Assembly (NCBI RefSeq): GCF_016859285.1
Contig: NC_053422.1
Location: 14,997,001-15,061,000 of the forward strand
DNA: 64,000 nt
Source: Xiphias gladius
Taxonomy: Eukaryota; Chordata; Actinopteri; Istiophoriformes; Xiphiidae
Reading direction: 5' to 3'
Below the pieces are notes generated by a model. That model did not search any database and was not told where the DNA came from. It saw only the letters and a program-made list of their open reading frames with translations. Positions 47,815 to 60,475 of the stretch are shown piece after piece (positions within the stretch are counted from its first letter, which is position 1; each line of letters starts with the position of its first letter). The translations under genes were made by a program, and so were the position numbers.

Positions 47815-50800
47815 ATGACAGACTATCTGACGAGCGGGTTCAGGACCCAGCTTACCGCAGCCATGGACTCAGTCCTGCGGAGAGCTGTGTTTGAAATAAT
47901 GAGGATCTTTGAGACCAGCCTACATGACCATCAAATGGAGCTGGTGCAGAAAGGAGAAGAGGTCGCTCATCTTAGAATAAAGTTACAGACAGCAGAGCTC
48001 AAGAGGAGAGAATGTGAGTGTGGAGTTGACAGAGGAGTGGAGATGAATAAAACTCAGATGAATGAAACTCAGAGAGAGCCTGAAGTTGTTCTGAACCCCT
48101 CTGGACAAACGTCTGATGTTCCTGAGATTGATTTTGAAGGTATAGTGTTAAAAATTAGGTTATTAACTTGACAAAATATGCTGCTTTCTGCTGTGAAAAG
48201 TACTTTATGAATAAATATAGTCACTATTTTTTTTTTTTTTGAGGGCTACCAGTATAGAGAGAAACTCAGTTGCCTGACTTAACTGCGTTCAAGATCATTT
48301 TAGTATTCACGTTTCATTTTTTTTACAATGCTGAGTCATTTGGATGTAAATAGGGTTTTTTGACTGTAACAAACACAAAAAGATATCCAAGTGAAAACAA
48401 ATCTCTACAATAGAATTAAGTACAAATACATACAATTCACAAAATAACTCGCACAGGTATTTTCACCTTTTACTAGGGCACACCTAAAACATCACTGGTA
48501 TGTTGCCAGATGTTTTGAGAAGGCTCATTATAACTTAAATAGAGATCACCTGTATTTAATCAAGTGCGACAAGTAGTTATAGGTGAATTACAACTGTGTC
48601 CTGAAGGTTCAGTTAAATATTGCTCAGAATACAGTAGCCATTATCAGTTGCAAGTTCATGTGAGGGTAGCAACGAAAAAGCATTTTCAAGTGTGTGTGTG
48701 AACATTTCTTACTACAACATTGTTTAAAAGGAACCACAATATTATATGGCTTACATATGCAGCTTGATCATGTTTGTGTCTTTGTGTATTTGTTTGGCTA
48801 GTGCCTGATGACTGGTGTGCTCCCCTGGGCTGTGAGACTGTGACCAAGCAAGACGATGGTGTGTGCCCCAGTATAAGACTGCGCAAACTGTCGATTCCTC
48901 TGTGGCCTATTTCTGTCATCAAGAGGGAGGTGTGTAACTGGAGATGAAAATCTGGATGTGGTGGCATTACAAATTAACATCATAAACCAGCAGAGAAGAC
49001 TGCTGATGACAACCTGATAATTTATGTTGATTGAAGAGGCAGGCTAAGAAAAATATACAGCACACGCTGTCAAGTTGCTGATTGTCATAGGTAGTCTATG
49101 GCACAGTAGTAATGCGGTGGAATACAATCGGCTCAGAGAGATAGAGATGAGCACTGGTCTGTAGAAGACAGGATGACTGGTGAGATGGGCAGCTGCAACG
49201 TGATTCATTTTCATGAATGGATCAAATACAGTCGTCCTTGATTGGTGCACTGGAAACACTAATGGTACTCTGGAGAAGTCGCCTCAGCCAGTGGCATGAA
49301 GTTGGTAAGACAGGCTTATGTTCTGTCACAAATAAGGTATTTTTTCTTTACCCCATGAAAAACATTTTCACAAAGAATTGATGTGAGAACGTATCGAGCC
49401 ACTGGTATAAAGGTTTGCAGGAAAGGCCGAAGCACTGATTTGCTCTGTACCTGCTGCCTGACACCTTTTTGGTTGTATTTTCTTCAGCTATGATGTGTTA
49501 TAAAGAGCTAGTACATCCACTTCCTCGCATTTAGGCAAAATCATTGAAAGACTCCAAACAGAGAATTCACGTCATTATTGGCTGCTTCTGTAGACACAGC
49601 TCTACATGTATCTGTACCATGTATCTTTCTTGCTTTGTACTGATAATCATTAGAAATACATTATAAACACTAGCCTCTGTGCTTTTAATGTCTGTTTTAG
49701 GTGGCCAACCATGGCATTAACTCCCACCAGCAAACAGAGGGTGTCAGGAGATCCAGGAGAGGTGGGTTTTGTTCCTAACCAATTCTTTCATTCATTATTT
49801 TGTGCTGTAAATATTTTGTTTGTCAGAATAAAGATTGAAATTGCCTTATTATCGCAATGCTTACATTCACTCATTTTCACTTTTGTTTTCACACATTACT
49901 ATTTTATGTTTTTCAAGGCTCCCCTCATAAATTACAATGCTGTCTTGTCATTTTGTCAGATAAAATGCTAAGTTGAGTGTACTTTCATTCATAATTCAAA
50001 GGGTTGGATCAGCAAAATTACACAGAATGATTCAAATATACCATTAGTGGTTGTGTATCCATGCAGATAATTTTGGTTGAAGTCACCCAGGTTTTGAGAA
50101 TCCCGTTTCTGACATTACTGCCTCCACTCTCAATAGAGAGGAATTTAGTTTGTGAGGCACATCACTAAAGAAATTAGGTTTGAAAAATGCAGCAGCATTA
50201 CCTCTTTTCAGAGAGTGTCCCCGTTATTCTAGAAAATCCACAGAGCACACTGTAGAGAGAGTTTTTATAGGGACTATTGTAAATGTTGCGATTATGGAAG
50301 GTAAAATAGCAGTGGCAACAAGCTAGTAGTTTCACTTCACTTAAACATACAACCATCATTATTGTCATTTGTTCAGTGTCTGTAAATGGCCTTACAGTTA
50401 CATCCACCTCTCAGTTCACAGTCAGGTGACAGTTTAATTTTTTTGCAATGTTTTTCTGTCACAGGTTCCTCATTAAACTGGAGGCATAAACACACTCAGG
50501 ACAAAAGCTTACCCATCCATGACCAAGGAACACGACTTAAACCAGTGAGAAAAGATATGAAAAAAAAGCTCCAAGACCTCAAAAAGGAATATTCAGACCA
50601 AACACGTGGTATAGGTCTTAGAAGAAGAGGGAGAAATTTAAAAGGAAAAGAGCAAGAAAATACAGTGAAGAGCAGCAGAGAGGAAAGAAAAATCACAGCA
50701 ACTGAGCCTGAGCCTTCAGGACAGAAAACAGTGGAAAATGATGGTGAGAAGAGGTATTCCTGCAAGTTTTGTAAGAAGGTATTTGATACTGCGTTTGGCC

Positions 50801-51711
50801 TAAGTGTGCATGTACGATCACACAAGAGGTGCCAAGGTTGCAAAAAAGAGTTCCCTTTTCCAAGTTCTCTCAGGTGTCATAACACGTCTTGCAAAAAACT
50901 CAAGAAATTGTTGGCCAAGGAAGTTCTGCAAACTAACCCTCCAAAACCTGAGTCCTGTGGTGAAGAAAAACTGACTCCACCAAGCAAAAAACAGGTGATC
51001 ATTAAGAAGGAAAGCACACTTTCTTCTGGCAACCACAGTGAATCATTGATCCAGAAGGATGGATCCACCAAAAAGCACCCCTGTGCATACTGCAACAAGA
51101 CGTTTCGTATATGCTGCAGGCTTAAGGAGCACATGCGTATTCATACTGGTGAAAAACCGTATCCTTGCAGCATATGCCCGAAGAAATTCCGCATTAATCA
51201 GTCGCTCAAAAAACACATAATGAGAATGCACCAGGACCAAATGAATTCCAGTGAAAAAAACCGAGACCTTGTGTGGACCAAGCCCTTAGAGGACACTGAG
51301 GATAATCGAGATGATTTGATTTCTTCCAACAAAGAAACAAGTTGCACAATCAACCGTAACAATGTTAAGAGAGAACGCAGTCCAGACCTAAGGCCAAGTC
51401 ATAGATGGCAAATGATGAGCATACAAAGTTCTAATGGTTTCAACTGCTCATTGTGTGAGAAGTTTTTGAGAACCAAACGCCTGTTGATTGAACATGTTCG
51501 CATCCACACAGGAGAGAGGCCTGTCAAATGTGAAAAGTGTCCTAAAAGGTTTCGTACTTATCAGCAGCTATACATGCACAAAAAAAGATGCCGTTATCCT
51601 GTGACAGTGAACCAGTGTGAGAAGTGTAAGAAGAAATTTCCATCACAAGAAACATATAATAGGCATGTGTCTGATTGTCTAAAGGTGTGGCCTAATGTCT
51701 GCAAGGTTTAA
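47815..51711 (+). CDS. C2H2/C2HC zinc-finger protein with fish-type N-terminal module (ZNF trio, member 2)
   Basis: Exons are 47815-48139, 48802-48929, 49701-49761 and 50465-51711. Phases are 1, 0, 1 and the total is 586 aa. The N-terminal module (about residues 8-65) has FRTQLTAAMDSVLRRAVFEI and LVQKGEEVAHLRIKLQ, like members 1 and 3. Exon 2 ends VIKRE, a sumoylation-type motif, at a phase-0 border. The last exon has about seven fingers. Four are C2H2: CKFCKKVF, CAYCNKTF, CSICPKKF and CSLCEKF. Three end H-x-C instead of H-x-H: CQGCKKEF, CEKCPKRF and CEKCKKKF. The linkers between fingers are long and rich in Lys, unlike the tight TGEKP arrays of large zinc-finger families. A nuclear regulator is expected. 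Poly-A signals (AATAAA) lie at 51714-51719 and 51722-51727, directly after the stop. Confidence 0.92.
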
Positions 51712-51724
51712 AAAATAAAAAAAT

Positions 51725-52037
51725 AAATGCTAGTAGCCAATAGTACATAATAGTACATATTAATATGTACTAGTATGAATAACCACCTCAGTAGAAGCTG
51801 TATAAAAAATTGTACCTCTTAAAAAAAACTGTCACCTTGCAGTATACAGTGTATCGTCAAATTGCTCAGCCCTGTTTTTTTTTATTTACTGAGAGCAAAT
51901 GTTCAGTTATCTGAGGATCCCGTTTGCCCATTCACCTGAATGGGGAAGTGGTCTCAGACTTTTTGTGCACTGTTTTTCTTAATCACGGGTTACACCGTCT
52001 GGTATCAAGTTTACAAGTTTTAGCCTAATGCGAGAAA
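51725..52037 (+). repeat. 313-bp direct repeat, copy 1
   Basis: Starts AAATGCTAGTAGCCAATAG, right after the stop and poly-A signals of the second zinc-finger gene. It matches 52801-53114 almost base for base. Confidence 0.95.
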
Positions 52038-52800
52038 AGGCTTCTTCACTAAAGGACGCCTCAGGAACCACATGGACCGTTGCCACAGCTAAGCCAGTAT
52101 ACAGTTAGTATTACCCGTCTGTGGACATTGAAACACTGGATGTTGTCATTTATGCTCTTACTGACTGATGTTGGGATTTTCCCCACCACATTTTTTAGGT
52201 GGCTTAAGTTAAGCTGTTGAGTTGTTTTTACTATTTTGAGATGAATCACATGTTAATTATATAAATTCACATCATTATTCCCCATCTCTGTCAAATATTA
52301 AAACAATACTTGTGCCATAATGGGTGTCTGCAAATGGCAAGTTGGCGAGATATAATTTTGATGGCAAATCACACTTTTGTTGTTTCAGTCTAAAGTAAAA
52401 GCCCAGAGGTAAAATGTCAACATCTCTGTCCATGTCCAGAGGGGTCCAGTGTTCTTGTTCTACCATTATCATTTGTTACTTGTTTCAAATTTTTATTCAG
52501 ACATTTCTTAAACAACACTATGGAAAAGTTCACTACTAACATGGAAAACAGTTTGTATAGGGACTGGTGATGGATCTGTCACAGTAAATGTAATTTTAAA
52601 TTATGATAGGGAAACATATTGTGATACTAAATTCCTTAAGGAAATTTGATTATGAAAGCATTTATAGAAAAAATAACACAAGAGATGGCTAATTCAATGA
52701 ATACCTGACAAAGCAAGGCACTTCATCACATTGATGCAGAAGTCATGTTGAGCCAATATTGCCTTAAAGCAGAACTGCTCTTTGATGACATTATTGGCTA

Positions 52801-53114
52801 AAATGCTAGTAGCCAATAGTACATAATAGTACATATTAATATGTACTAGTATGAATTACCACCTCAGTAGAAGCTGTATAAAAAAATTGTACCTCTTAAA
52901 AAAAACTGTCACCTTGCAGTATACAGTGTATCGTCAAATTGCTCAGCCCTGTTTTTTTTTATTTACTGAGAGCAAATGTTCAGTTATCTGAGGATCCCGT
53001 TTGCCCATTCACCTGAATGGGGAAGTGGTCCCTGACTTTTTGTGCACTGTTTTTCTTAATCACGGGTTACACCGTCTGGTATCAAGTTTACAAGTTTTAG
53101 CCTAATGTGAGAAA
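52801..53114 (+). repeat. 313-bp direct repeat, copy 2
   Basis: Nearly identical to 51725-52037, offset by 1,076 bases, with a handful of substitutions and one-base indels. It contains the small palindrome-like GTACATATTAATATGTAC. No coding potential. Confidence 0.95.
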
Positions 53115-54435
53115 CTGCATCACTCAAACAATCTTTCATATCACCCCAGAGTGTCTGAGACCACAGTCTTAGTGTCCACAGTGGTCTCAGACTTTTGGAA
53201 CCCACCATGGTTACAATGCTGAGGATACAAAGTTAAGTTCTTCTTTCATCTGATGCTTGGGTCCTGAAACGAGCCAGCAAAAACAGAGGTAGACAGAATT
53301 TACTTTTTTTAACAGTTCCAGACGAATTTTGTTTATTTTGTATGATTTGTATTATTTCACATTGATCCAGTAATAGTACTAACAAGTGGTAGTAGTTTTC
53401 TAACAAGCATATTGTTCTATTTTTCTTTAATAAAAGGGGTTATAGTGTCGCTAAATTGAGACATTGTCAACATTACCCCAATAAAATCCATATTTTACAC
53501 CGTCTTGCATATTTTTTGAGTAATGAGGTTTTTTTTCTTAAATTTCCAGCTGTGACCATTTTACATTAATTAAGGTGTAATGCTACCTCGTAATTGAAAA
53601 TGTAGGAGATTAATCAGAGCGTGTATCTATACAACATTACACATTTACTTTGGATTTTTTTTTTTTTATCTGCAGTGCCTGAGTACTTCAGCTTTTCTTA
53701 TCGCGATACTTGCGACATGATCACGTTGCAGACACCAACCTGCTAGCTGGACGACGAGTTAAAGCATCTTTACGAAGTGTTCCATGGATTCATTGTTAAC
53801 CAGTGAAGATGGTTTGCCACCGAATGTCAAGAGTCATTGACGATCCCGCGTCTTTAGCTGTTTCCATTGCGTTTACACGGTTAACTTGAGTACTAGCTTA
53901 AACAGGCTTGAACTGGCTACGATTCGTTGACTCCCTTGTTTACACGTTAGCTAGAGGTATTGTAGCATACTTTAAAACACTGACTGCATAACTTGTTTAC
54001 AACCAGTTTTCTTATAGCCAGCCAGAAGTTGACTATGTTTATATTTTCATACTATGCAAACTGACTTTCTACATTCATCGCTTTGCTTGTCATCACTATA
54101 TATAGCAGTAGCGTCAGCTTACAAAATAAAGCAGATTGCATTGACACCATAGCTTAATTGACATCGCTAAAAACGCCGCAAAGGTCAGCTATAAAGGGAT
54201 ATTTAACCACAAGGAGATAGTGTCATAAAAGCGAATTGCTGCAATAGATGGCAATTAGAAATGGCATAGCTACTTAGCATGGCAACATCTCATGGAGGCT
54301 CATAGATACCAGGGCAAAGGAGTGTACAGTGGTAGCCACATCGTCACCCAGCTGCCTCTGGAGGCCAGACATAGGAGTAAACAGCGGTGTGACTCGGTCG
54401 TTGACATCAAAACATCATCACTGAAACAAAGGACA
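53115..54435. promoter_or_regulatory. Upstream region of the third zinc-finger gene
   Basis: AT-rich. CACTATATATAGCAG at about 54094-54108 is a possible TATA box. An in-frame ATG at 54292 would add 48 residues to the protein with no stop between. The ATG at 54436 has an A at -3 and fits the family start better. Confidence 0.35.
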
Positions 54436-56582
54436 ATGGAGTCTGTGAGGAGTGCTTTCCACGCTCAGCTTGCCACCGTCATGGACTCGCTGCTGGCAGC
54501 TGCCGTGTGCGAGATCGCCAAGATCTTTGAGAGCAGCCTGTGTGAACAGCAGGCGGAGCTGGTGCAGAAAACAGAGGAGATCTCCATCCTCCGTGGCAAG
54601 CTGGAGAAGGTCGAGAGGAGGCAGAAGGCGAAGAGCGGAGGGAGCGAGGAAGGGGAGATGTCGTCCGGTGACAGGGAGGGCAGCATGAGGCAGCAGACCC
54701 TGACAGGATCAGGTATTATAGCTGACTAGGTCTTATTCAAGCCAGGAGTTAAGTTCATGGCCAACTCAATATGGTCATTGTCATTTTAGGTCAGCAGAGT
54801 TGAGAATGTATGAAAAATTGACACATAGTATGCTCATAGTCTAGGATAATCCTGTGTGTTAGGCTGTATCTCAAACCCATCCATCAATTTTGCTATCTAT
54901 TCCTGCCTATCCCTTGCTCAACCCCCAAGATTAGCATTTTTTGTCTTTGATTAAGAACACTTCCACTGCTGAACCAACACCAGGGGCTTTACTGATATAC
55001 TGACCACCAACACTTTTCTTGCACAGGACTGAATATGGGAAAGGATGTGTCTTCTCATCAAGACTCAGTGGAAGGACTCAATCAGAACCTCAGTGGGCTG
55101 AAAGAGGAGGTCACAGGCCAGGAGGGAGCTTCAGTAAAACATGAGGTCAGAACCTGTCCTGCCGCTCCATGATTCAAAAGTTGGATGTACAATAAACTGA
55201 GGTAGTTAAGCCTTTTGGATTTCTCAACAGCCAGCACAAAGTGACCTTTGTATCACACCTTTCTATTGCCTTTTCTGTGTCTCAAAGACTTGTTTTACTT
55301 ATTCTTCACAGCGTGCTGGATCACGGCCTACCGTGGGTACTGTCGCAGTGCAAGCTGCAGAGGGAAGCCTTGCTGCTAGAGACCAGAGGCAGATAGATAC
55401 CTTGTCTGCCACACAAGCCAAGGCCAAATGTAAGAAGTCAATAAATTCCATCAAGGCTATTGGCCATTTTACCTTTTTGTATTCTAGAGCAAGATGACCT
55501 TGAAATTCATTTTAGTGTAAGGGTATTTATTATGGTTGGTGAGATGAAAGTGTGTCAGTTTTCCTTTTCCCCCTAATTTGTCAGCAGTGTCTCCTTGGGA
55601 TCAGGGCAGTCGCAGTGCAGACCACAGACCCCTCCAGGATCAAGCCTCCACCCCTTTTCTCTCCATCTCTCAGAGTGGACGATGCTCACCCAGGCCTGAC
55701 CCAAGCTTAGCTCAACCAGGCGAGTGGTTACCAGGGTTGGATGCCACCCGAGTTGGGGTGTCCGGTCTGGAGAATCTGCAGGCAGATGGCACCAGCTGCT
55801 CTGGTCCACCTGGTAGCAGCACTGGCACAGATGCGCCCTGCTTCCGACCTGGTTTTGGCTCTGACGAGACCAGCAACGAAGATGATGATAGTTCTTTCCC
55901 CTTCCTTGACCAGGAGCCTGAAAACCAGAACTCCAATCAGAACTCAGTGCAGGGCCAGGACGTTGGGCAGAGGGGTTCTCCGCAGGATCAACTCCAAGCT
56001 CCCTCAAGTGAATCACCATGGAGACCCAGAGACGAAAGGGGTGGGAGAGGCCCCATCAGTCATACACGGCGAGTCACAACATTTGGCAACAGAGACCCTC
56101 TCCGACCACAGTCCAATTCACAGTCACTCACACTACGGCACACAAACACCCTCAGCCACCCTCCAGCTCCCGGTGGTGGGAATGGACGACCTTACACCTG
56201 CCCATACTGTGCCAAGTGTTTTACCTACCCCTCCCACCAGCGCAGACACCTTTTGCGCCACACAGGAGTCAGACTGCATCCCTGTCAGTTTTGTGACAAG
56301 AGCTTCCTCACTCCCTCTGAGCTTACTGTGCACACACGCACACATACGGGGGAGCGACCTTTCGGCTGCGCTCAGTGTGGTAAACGTTTTGCCCGCAGCG
56401 GGAACTTGAGAGCCCACCAACGGGATGTTCACATGGGGAAGAGGCCCTTTGCTTGCACAGAGTGTGGGAAGAGATTTGCCCACAGGGGGAACCTGAGGGT
56501 GCACAACCACAGAGTCCACCAAGGAGATCCCTATTACATAGAAGATCAGCCGGAGCCTGACATAGGCCCTAATCCCATTTGA
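54436..56582 (+). CDS. C2H2 zinc-finger protein with fish-type N-terminal module (ZNF trio, member 3)
   Basis: Exons are 54436-54712, 55027-55145, 55312-55429 and 55585-56582. Phases are 1, 0, 1 and the total is 503 aa. The N-terminal module (residues about 5-60) reads FHAQLATVMDSLLAAAVCEI and LVQKTEEISILRGKLEKVE. Exon 2 ends VKHE, again a sumoylation-type motif at a phase-0 border, and it also has LKEE. The last exon is Ser/Pro/Asp-rich, then has four C2H2 fingers: CPYCAKCF, CQFCDKSF, CAQCGKRF and CTECGKRF. Between fingers two and three is the TGERPF linker, and fingers three and four resemble each other (ARSGNLRAHQ, AHRGNLRVHN), which suggests internal duplication. The acceptor of exon 4 is a tandem CAGCAG. 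A longer protein starting at 54292 is possible. Confidence 0.92.
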
Positions 56583-59500
56583 AAAGATCTTAAAAAAGAT
56601 GGTTCCGCACTTTAATTTTGTTTACAAAACCCTGAGAACTTGTTTGTCCCACTTAAATTAATTACTGAACACCTAAAACAATTTCAAAGTATTTAAGGTT
56701 TTTGTTTTCTTTCTTTGTTTTTTTTTTGTTTTTTTCAAATTTGATGCGGGAAAACCATAAAAATTAACCCCCATCAAAATTTATTTTATGTTATTAATGT
56801 AGTACAAGATAAAAGTAAATTTTATTTGAGTGTCTTAATTTTATTTTCAAGTATGATTCAGTGTCAGCATTATGGGTCACGCTAAAAGGGAGAGCTTTGT
56901 ATTTGACTGTATTGTAAATGACTCGATATAATCATTAACAAATAAGAAATATTGGCTATTGTTGTAAAAAACTCTTCCCCAGGAGGATCCTATCCTCCAA
57001 CGGTGATCTTCCCGGTCAGTGGAACTAACTGCACAAATCTGAGTACCATTTCATTACTTGAGGTGAAATAAGTACAAAGTGATGTTTTTCATTAAGCCAG
57101 TAAAGAAAGTCTAGTTGATATTAAGTTTAGACATGTGGCATGCAGAGGTAGGATTGCACATCTCTTCCTTCAAAATTGTGCTTATCTACTGCCCATCTCC
57201 TCAAACTTTTACTTACACTGTGCTTTAAAATAGAAACGTTATTGCAAAAAGTACATTACTGTGTTGTTAAAGAACTGCGATTTTTTTTTTCTCATCCTGT
57301 TTTTGCAAAGTGAAATTAAATAATATGCTAATGTACAAACGATTTGCTCTCCTCAGCCTGAAACAGTAATGTGTTATAGAATCTAATATTGTTGCTCCAT
57401 TGTTTGCCAGACACTAGGGGGCAGTGTGAACATACAAATGATTTATAGAAATGGCTTTGGACATCATTGCAAATAGATTATTGATAGAAGTGTTTCTCTC
57501 AGCATGTTTTACCCTATGCCCTATATTTTCAAAATTTTTTCCCTTATGTATGCACTTGTGTCATCATACCATCTCTCCAATGGAGTTGGTGTGTAAGCAT
57601 GTGCTTAAGGCAAAGTCAAAATGTGAGTATGTGAGTCCTTGTGTTTTTGTGTTTAACTGTACAAGGCTTAATTTCTCACCTGCAGTTTGGCATGTGTGCA
57701 AGTGTGTGTGAAGGCATGGGCAGTTTTATCAATCACCTTTAACAGTACCATGACATTTTTACATCAGTCCATCTTCCCTGAAGGATACTCACGTTTTTCC
57801 TAGTCTCTCATAAAACAAAGGTCACTTGTACTCATTCAAGTTGAGTCATCAGTCCCTGCAATTGTTCCTCCTCTCCGCATCAGCCCTGAAACATTCCTTC
57901 CTAATAGGATTTCATTGTAAGTGATGGGGGACACAATCCGGTTTTTCTCATTCTATGTTAAAAATTTAGGTCAGCTGAACTGAATATGTGGCTTCAGCGG
58001 CCTTAGTTAGTAAGGTAAAGTGGGTATCCAACAAAGTTCTAGTTTTTAGTAGGAAAATTACTCCGTGCTACTACCCCTCCAGTGCAGCTCTAGACACTGT
58101 GGATATACAAAGAGGAAATTTTGTACTAAAAAGACTGTACCATCAGAAAATTCCCACAACTTTGATTAACTCAGACTACTGAAGCCTCATATTAGGTTCA
58201 GCTGAACTTTAGAGTGTGTTTTTACCTAGAACATGACTGCGGATTTTGTCCCCGATCACCTATGTACATAAAGGCGTACGGAAAAAATGCCTTGAGCATG
58301 TCGGATGTGTTGAGGCTGATGAGACATTTGTCCCCGTCTCTTGCTCTCCCCTCACGCACAGTCTCAACCGCTGAGCGAGGCCTGGCCAAGCTGTGTGCAT
58401 GTATTCCCTAGGCTGCTGAGTGCTCGGTTTGCTCATTGAAAGATTACATTCAGTGACCGCCTCCAGTGACCTCCCCTCCCCCGAAGGTCACCTGTGTCTT
58501 TCTCTCCCTCTGGGTTGTACGCTCAGTTATAAAAATGAAACTGTTTTAAGGGTGCACAACCAAAGGCCAACCCTAAACTGGCTCTGATACAGGAAAGAGA
58601 GAGAGCCAAATATTGACAGGAATGGGTTTGTGTCTCACTTACAGAGTTTTATATTTATGGATTTATGAGTCAAATCGGGGCAATGTGTGTGTTTGTGTGT
58701 GTAACTGAACCACTGTTAATGTAAGAAGATTGAATCCTCTCTGAGTAAAGCTGCCGGCTCTTACAGACCTTTTAGGTGAATGTACTGGTTAAGTGCTGTA
58801 TTTATGTGCGGATGAAAACGTCGGGTCAGATAGAAACCCAAATCTAGGTGCAGATTTGGATTTGAGTTAAAATAGGTGCGTCTATGTTTCATAAACAAGG
58901 GTCACGTAGGCTTTGCCGTGCTTTCTGTTTGTATGTTTGGTTATGTGTAATCTCCTTACTGCTCTAAGCAGCTTTACCCCGGGGGATAAAGGCAACAAAT
59001 GAACAGCTGACCGGGCTGGAAGGACTATACACTACTGGTGCTTTGAATTTATGTGAGAAAAGCATTGCATAAAGGTAAGATGTATGTAGATATTTTATCA
59101 GGGCACATGCTCAAAACAATATTCTAGTGTTTTACCCTTGTTTTGCCCTCTGGCGCTGGGTTAAACCAGATAAAATCATTTAACCCAAGTCTAATGGTCC
59201 AACAGTCCATTCTACTAATGATTTGATTTGGTATAAATTCTTTCTGTTTGTTTTCACAGTGAACTTGGAATAATAACTATATCACTGTCAGGTAACCATG
59301 TCCTCATTAGGTTTTATTACCAGGTGATAGAGTTTTCATTCTGTTTTCCAGCAGGGATCAGGCTATAATTTGCTCTTTACCTTTTATGTCACCATGTTTC
59401 TCCTGTGCCTACGGCTGCTGCTTTAATTTTCCAAAAAACCCCCCCCAAAAAAAACACTCTCAACCTCCTGCCATCTCCTTGCCCTCGGCTCTAGGAGTCA

Positions 59501-60310
59501 TTCCATCACCATCCCATAATCCTCAAGGAGTAAAATTATCCCCCTGACACCAAGTTACTACACCCTCCCCCCTAAACATGTCATACAAACATAAGAAGAG
59601 AGGAAGCATTACCCCCCAATGAGGAATCAGTGAAATGATGTTGTGTGCGTGTTTATTTTTATGTGCAAACACCTCTCTGTCATTATCTTTTCCATTTACA
59701 AGCATGCCTAGGTATGTGTTTTCATGCATCTTATGGTTATATTTACATGTGCACATTTACCAGCCTCCTTGTGTGTCTATGTGTTGAAGTTGTAAGGGGT
59801 TTAGCGTCGCCCCAAGGCTGCTCATAATCTACCCAGTCCCACTGCTCCCCAGGGGCTGCAGTTTCATGTGGGTTGCCATTACTGTAGTGAAACCCCCCTT
59901 TAGGGGATTACAGTGCTGTCTCCCGCTCAAGGCAGTAAGTTGATCCATCGTCTGCTGACTGTATTTAAGCACTCACTTAATGTGCTAATAGTGTTAGACT
60001 GGGGAGATGCTGCAGAGCTTTTAACTTTCATCTCTTAAAGCTCTTTGTCTGTACAAAAATGCTGATTTCATGGCTGCTGAACTTAAAGCCACTGGTAATC
60101 AGTCACAGTCGAAAATATTAAGTGAGGTCCTGGATGTAGATATGATGTGATTACAAGGACATTTTTTTTTTTTTTAATTTAAAAAAAAAAAAATCAAAGA
60201 CACTGATGGGATTGATTCACTATTATTTTGGATGTACTGTGTGTGTGTGATGCCAACAGTTGAGTGCAGGGACATCTTTCTACTCAAGCACTGAGCTTTA
60301 TTTGTGAATG
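56583..60310. other. Intergenic after the third zinc-finger gene
   Basis: AT-rich sequence with poly-T and poly-A runs and no supported coding exon. Open frames at 57451-58411 and 59523-59827 have no domain or splice support. The first few hundred bases presumably hold 3' UTR; no clean AATAAA was seen. Confidence 0.5.
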
Positions 60311-60317
60311 TTTTCAA

Positions 60318-60475
60318 GTGTGTGTGTGTGTGTGTGTGTCTGTGTGTCCGTGTGTGTGTGTGTGTCTGTGTGTGTGTGTCCGTGTGTGTGTGTGTGTGTG
60401 TCTGTGTGTCCGTGTGTGTGTGTGTGTGTGTCCGTGTGTGTGTGTGTGTGTCCGTGTGTCCGTGTGTCCGTCCAA
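60318..60475. repeat. Compound (GT)n minisatellite with TGTC/CCGT variants
   Basis: About 155 bp of GT units punctuated at intervals by TCTGTGTGTCCGTG-type variants, giving a higher-order repeat of roughly 18-30 bp. Confidence 0.95.
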
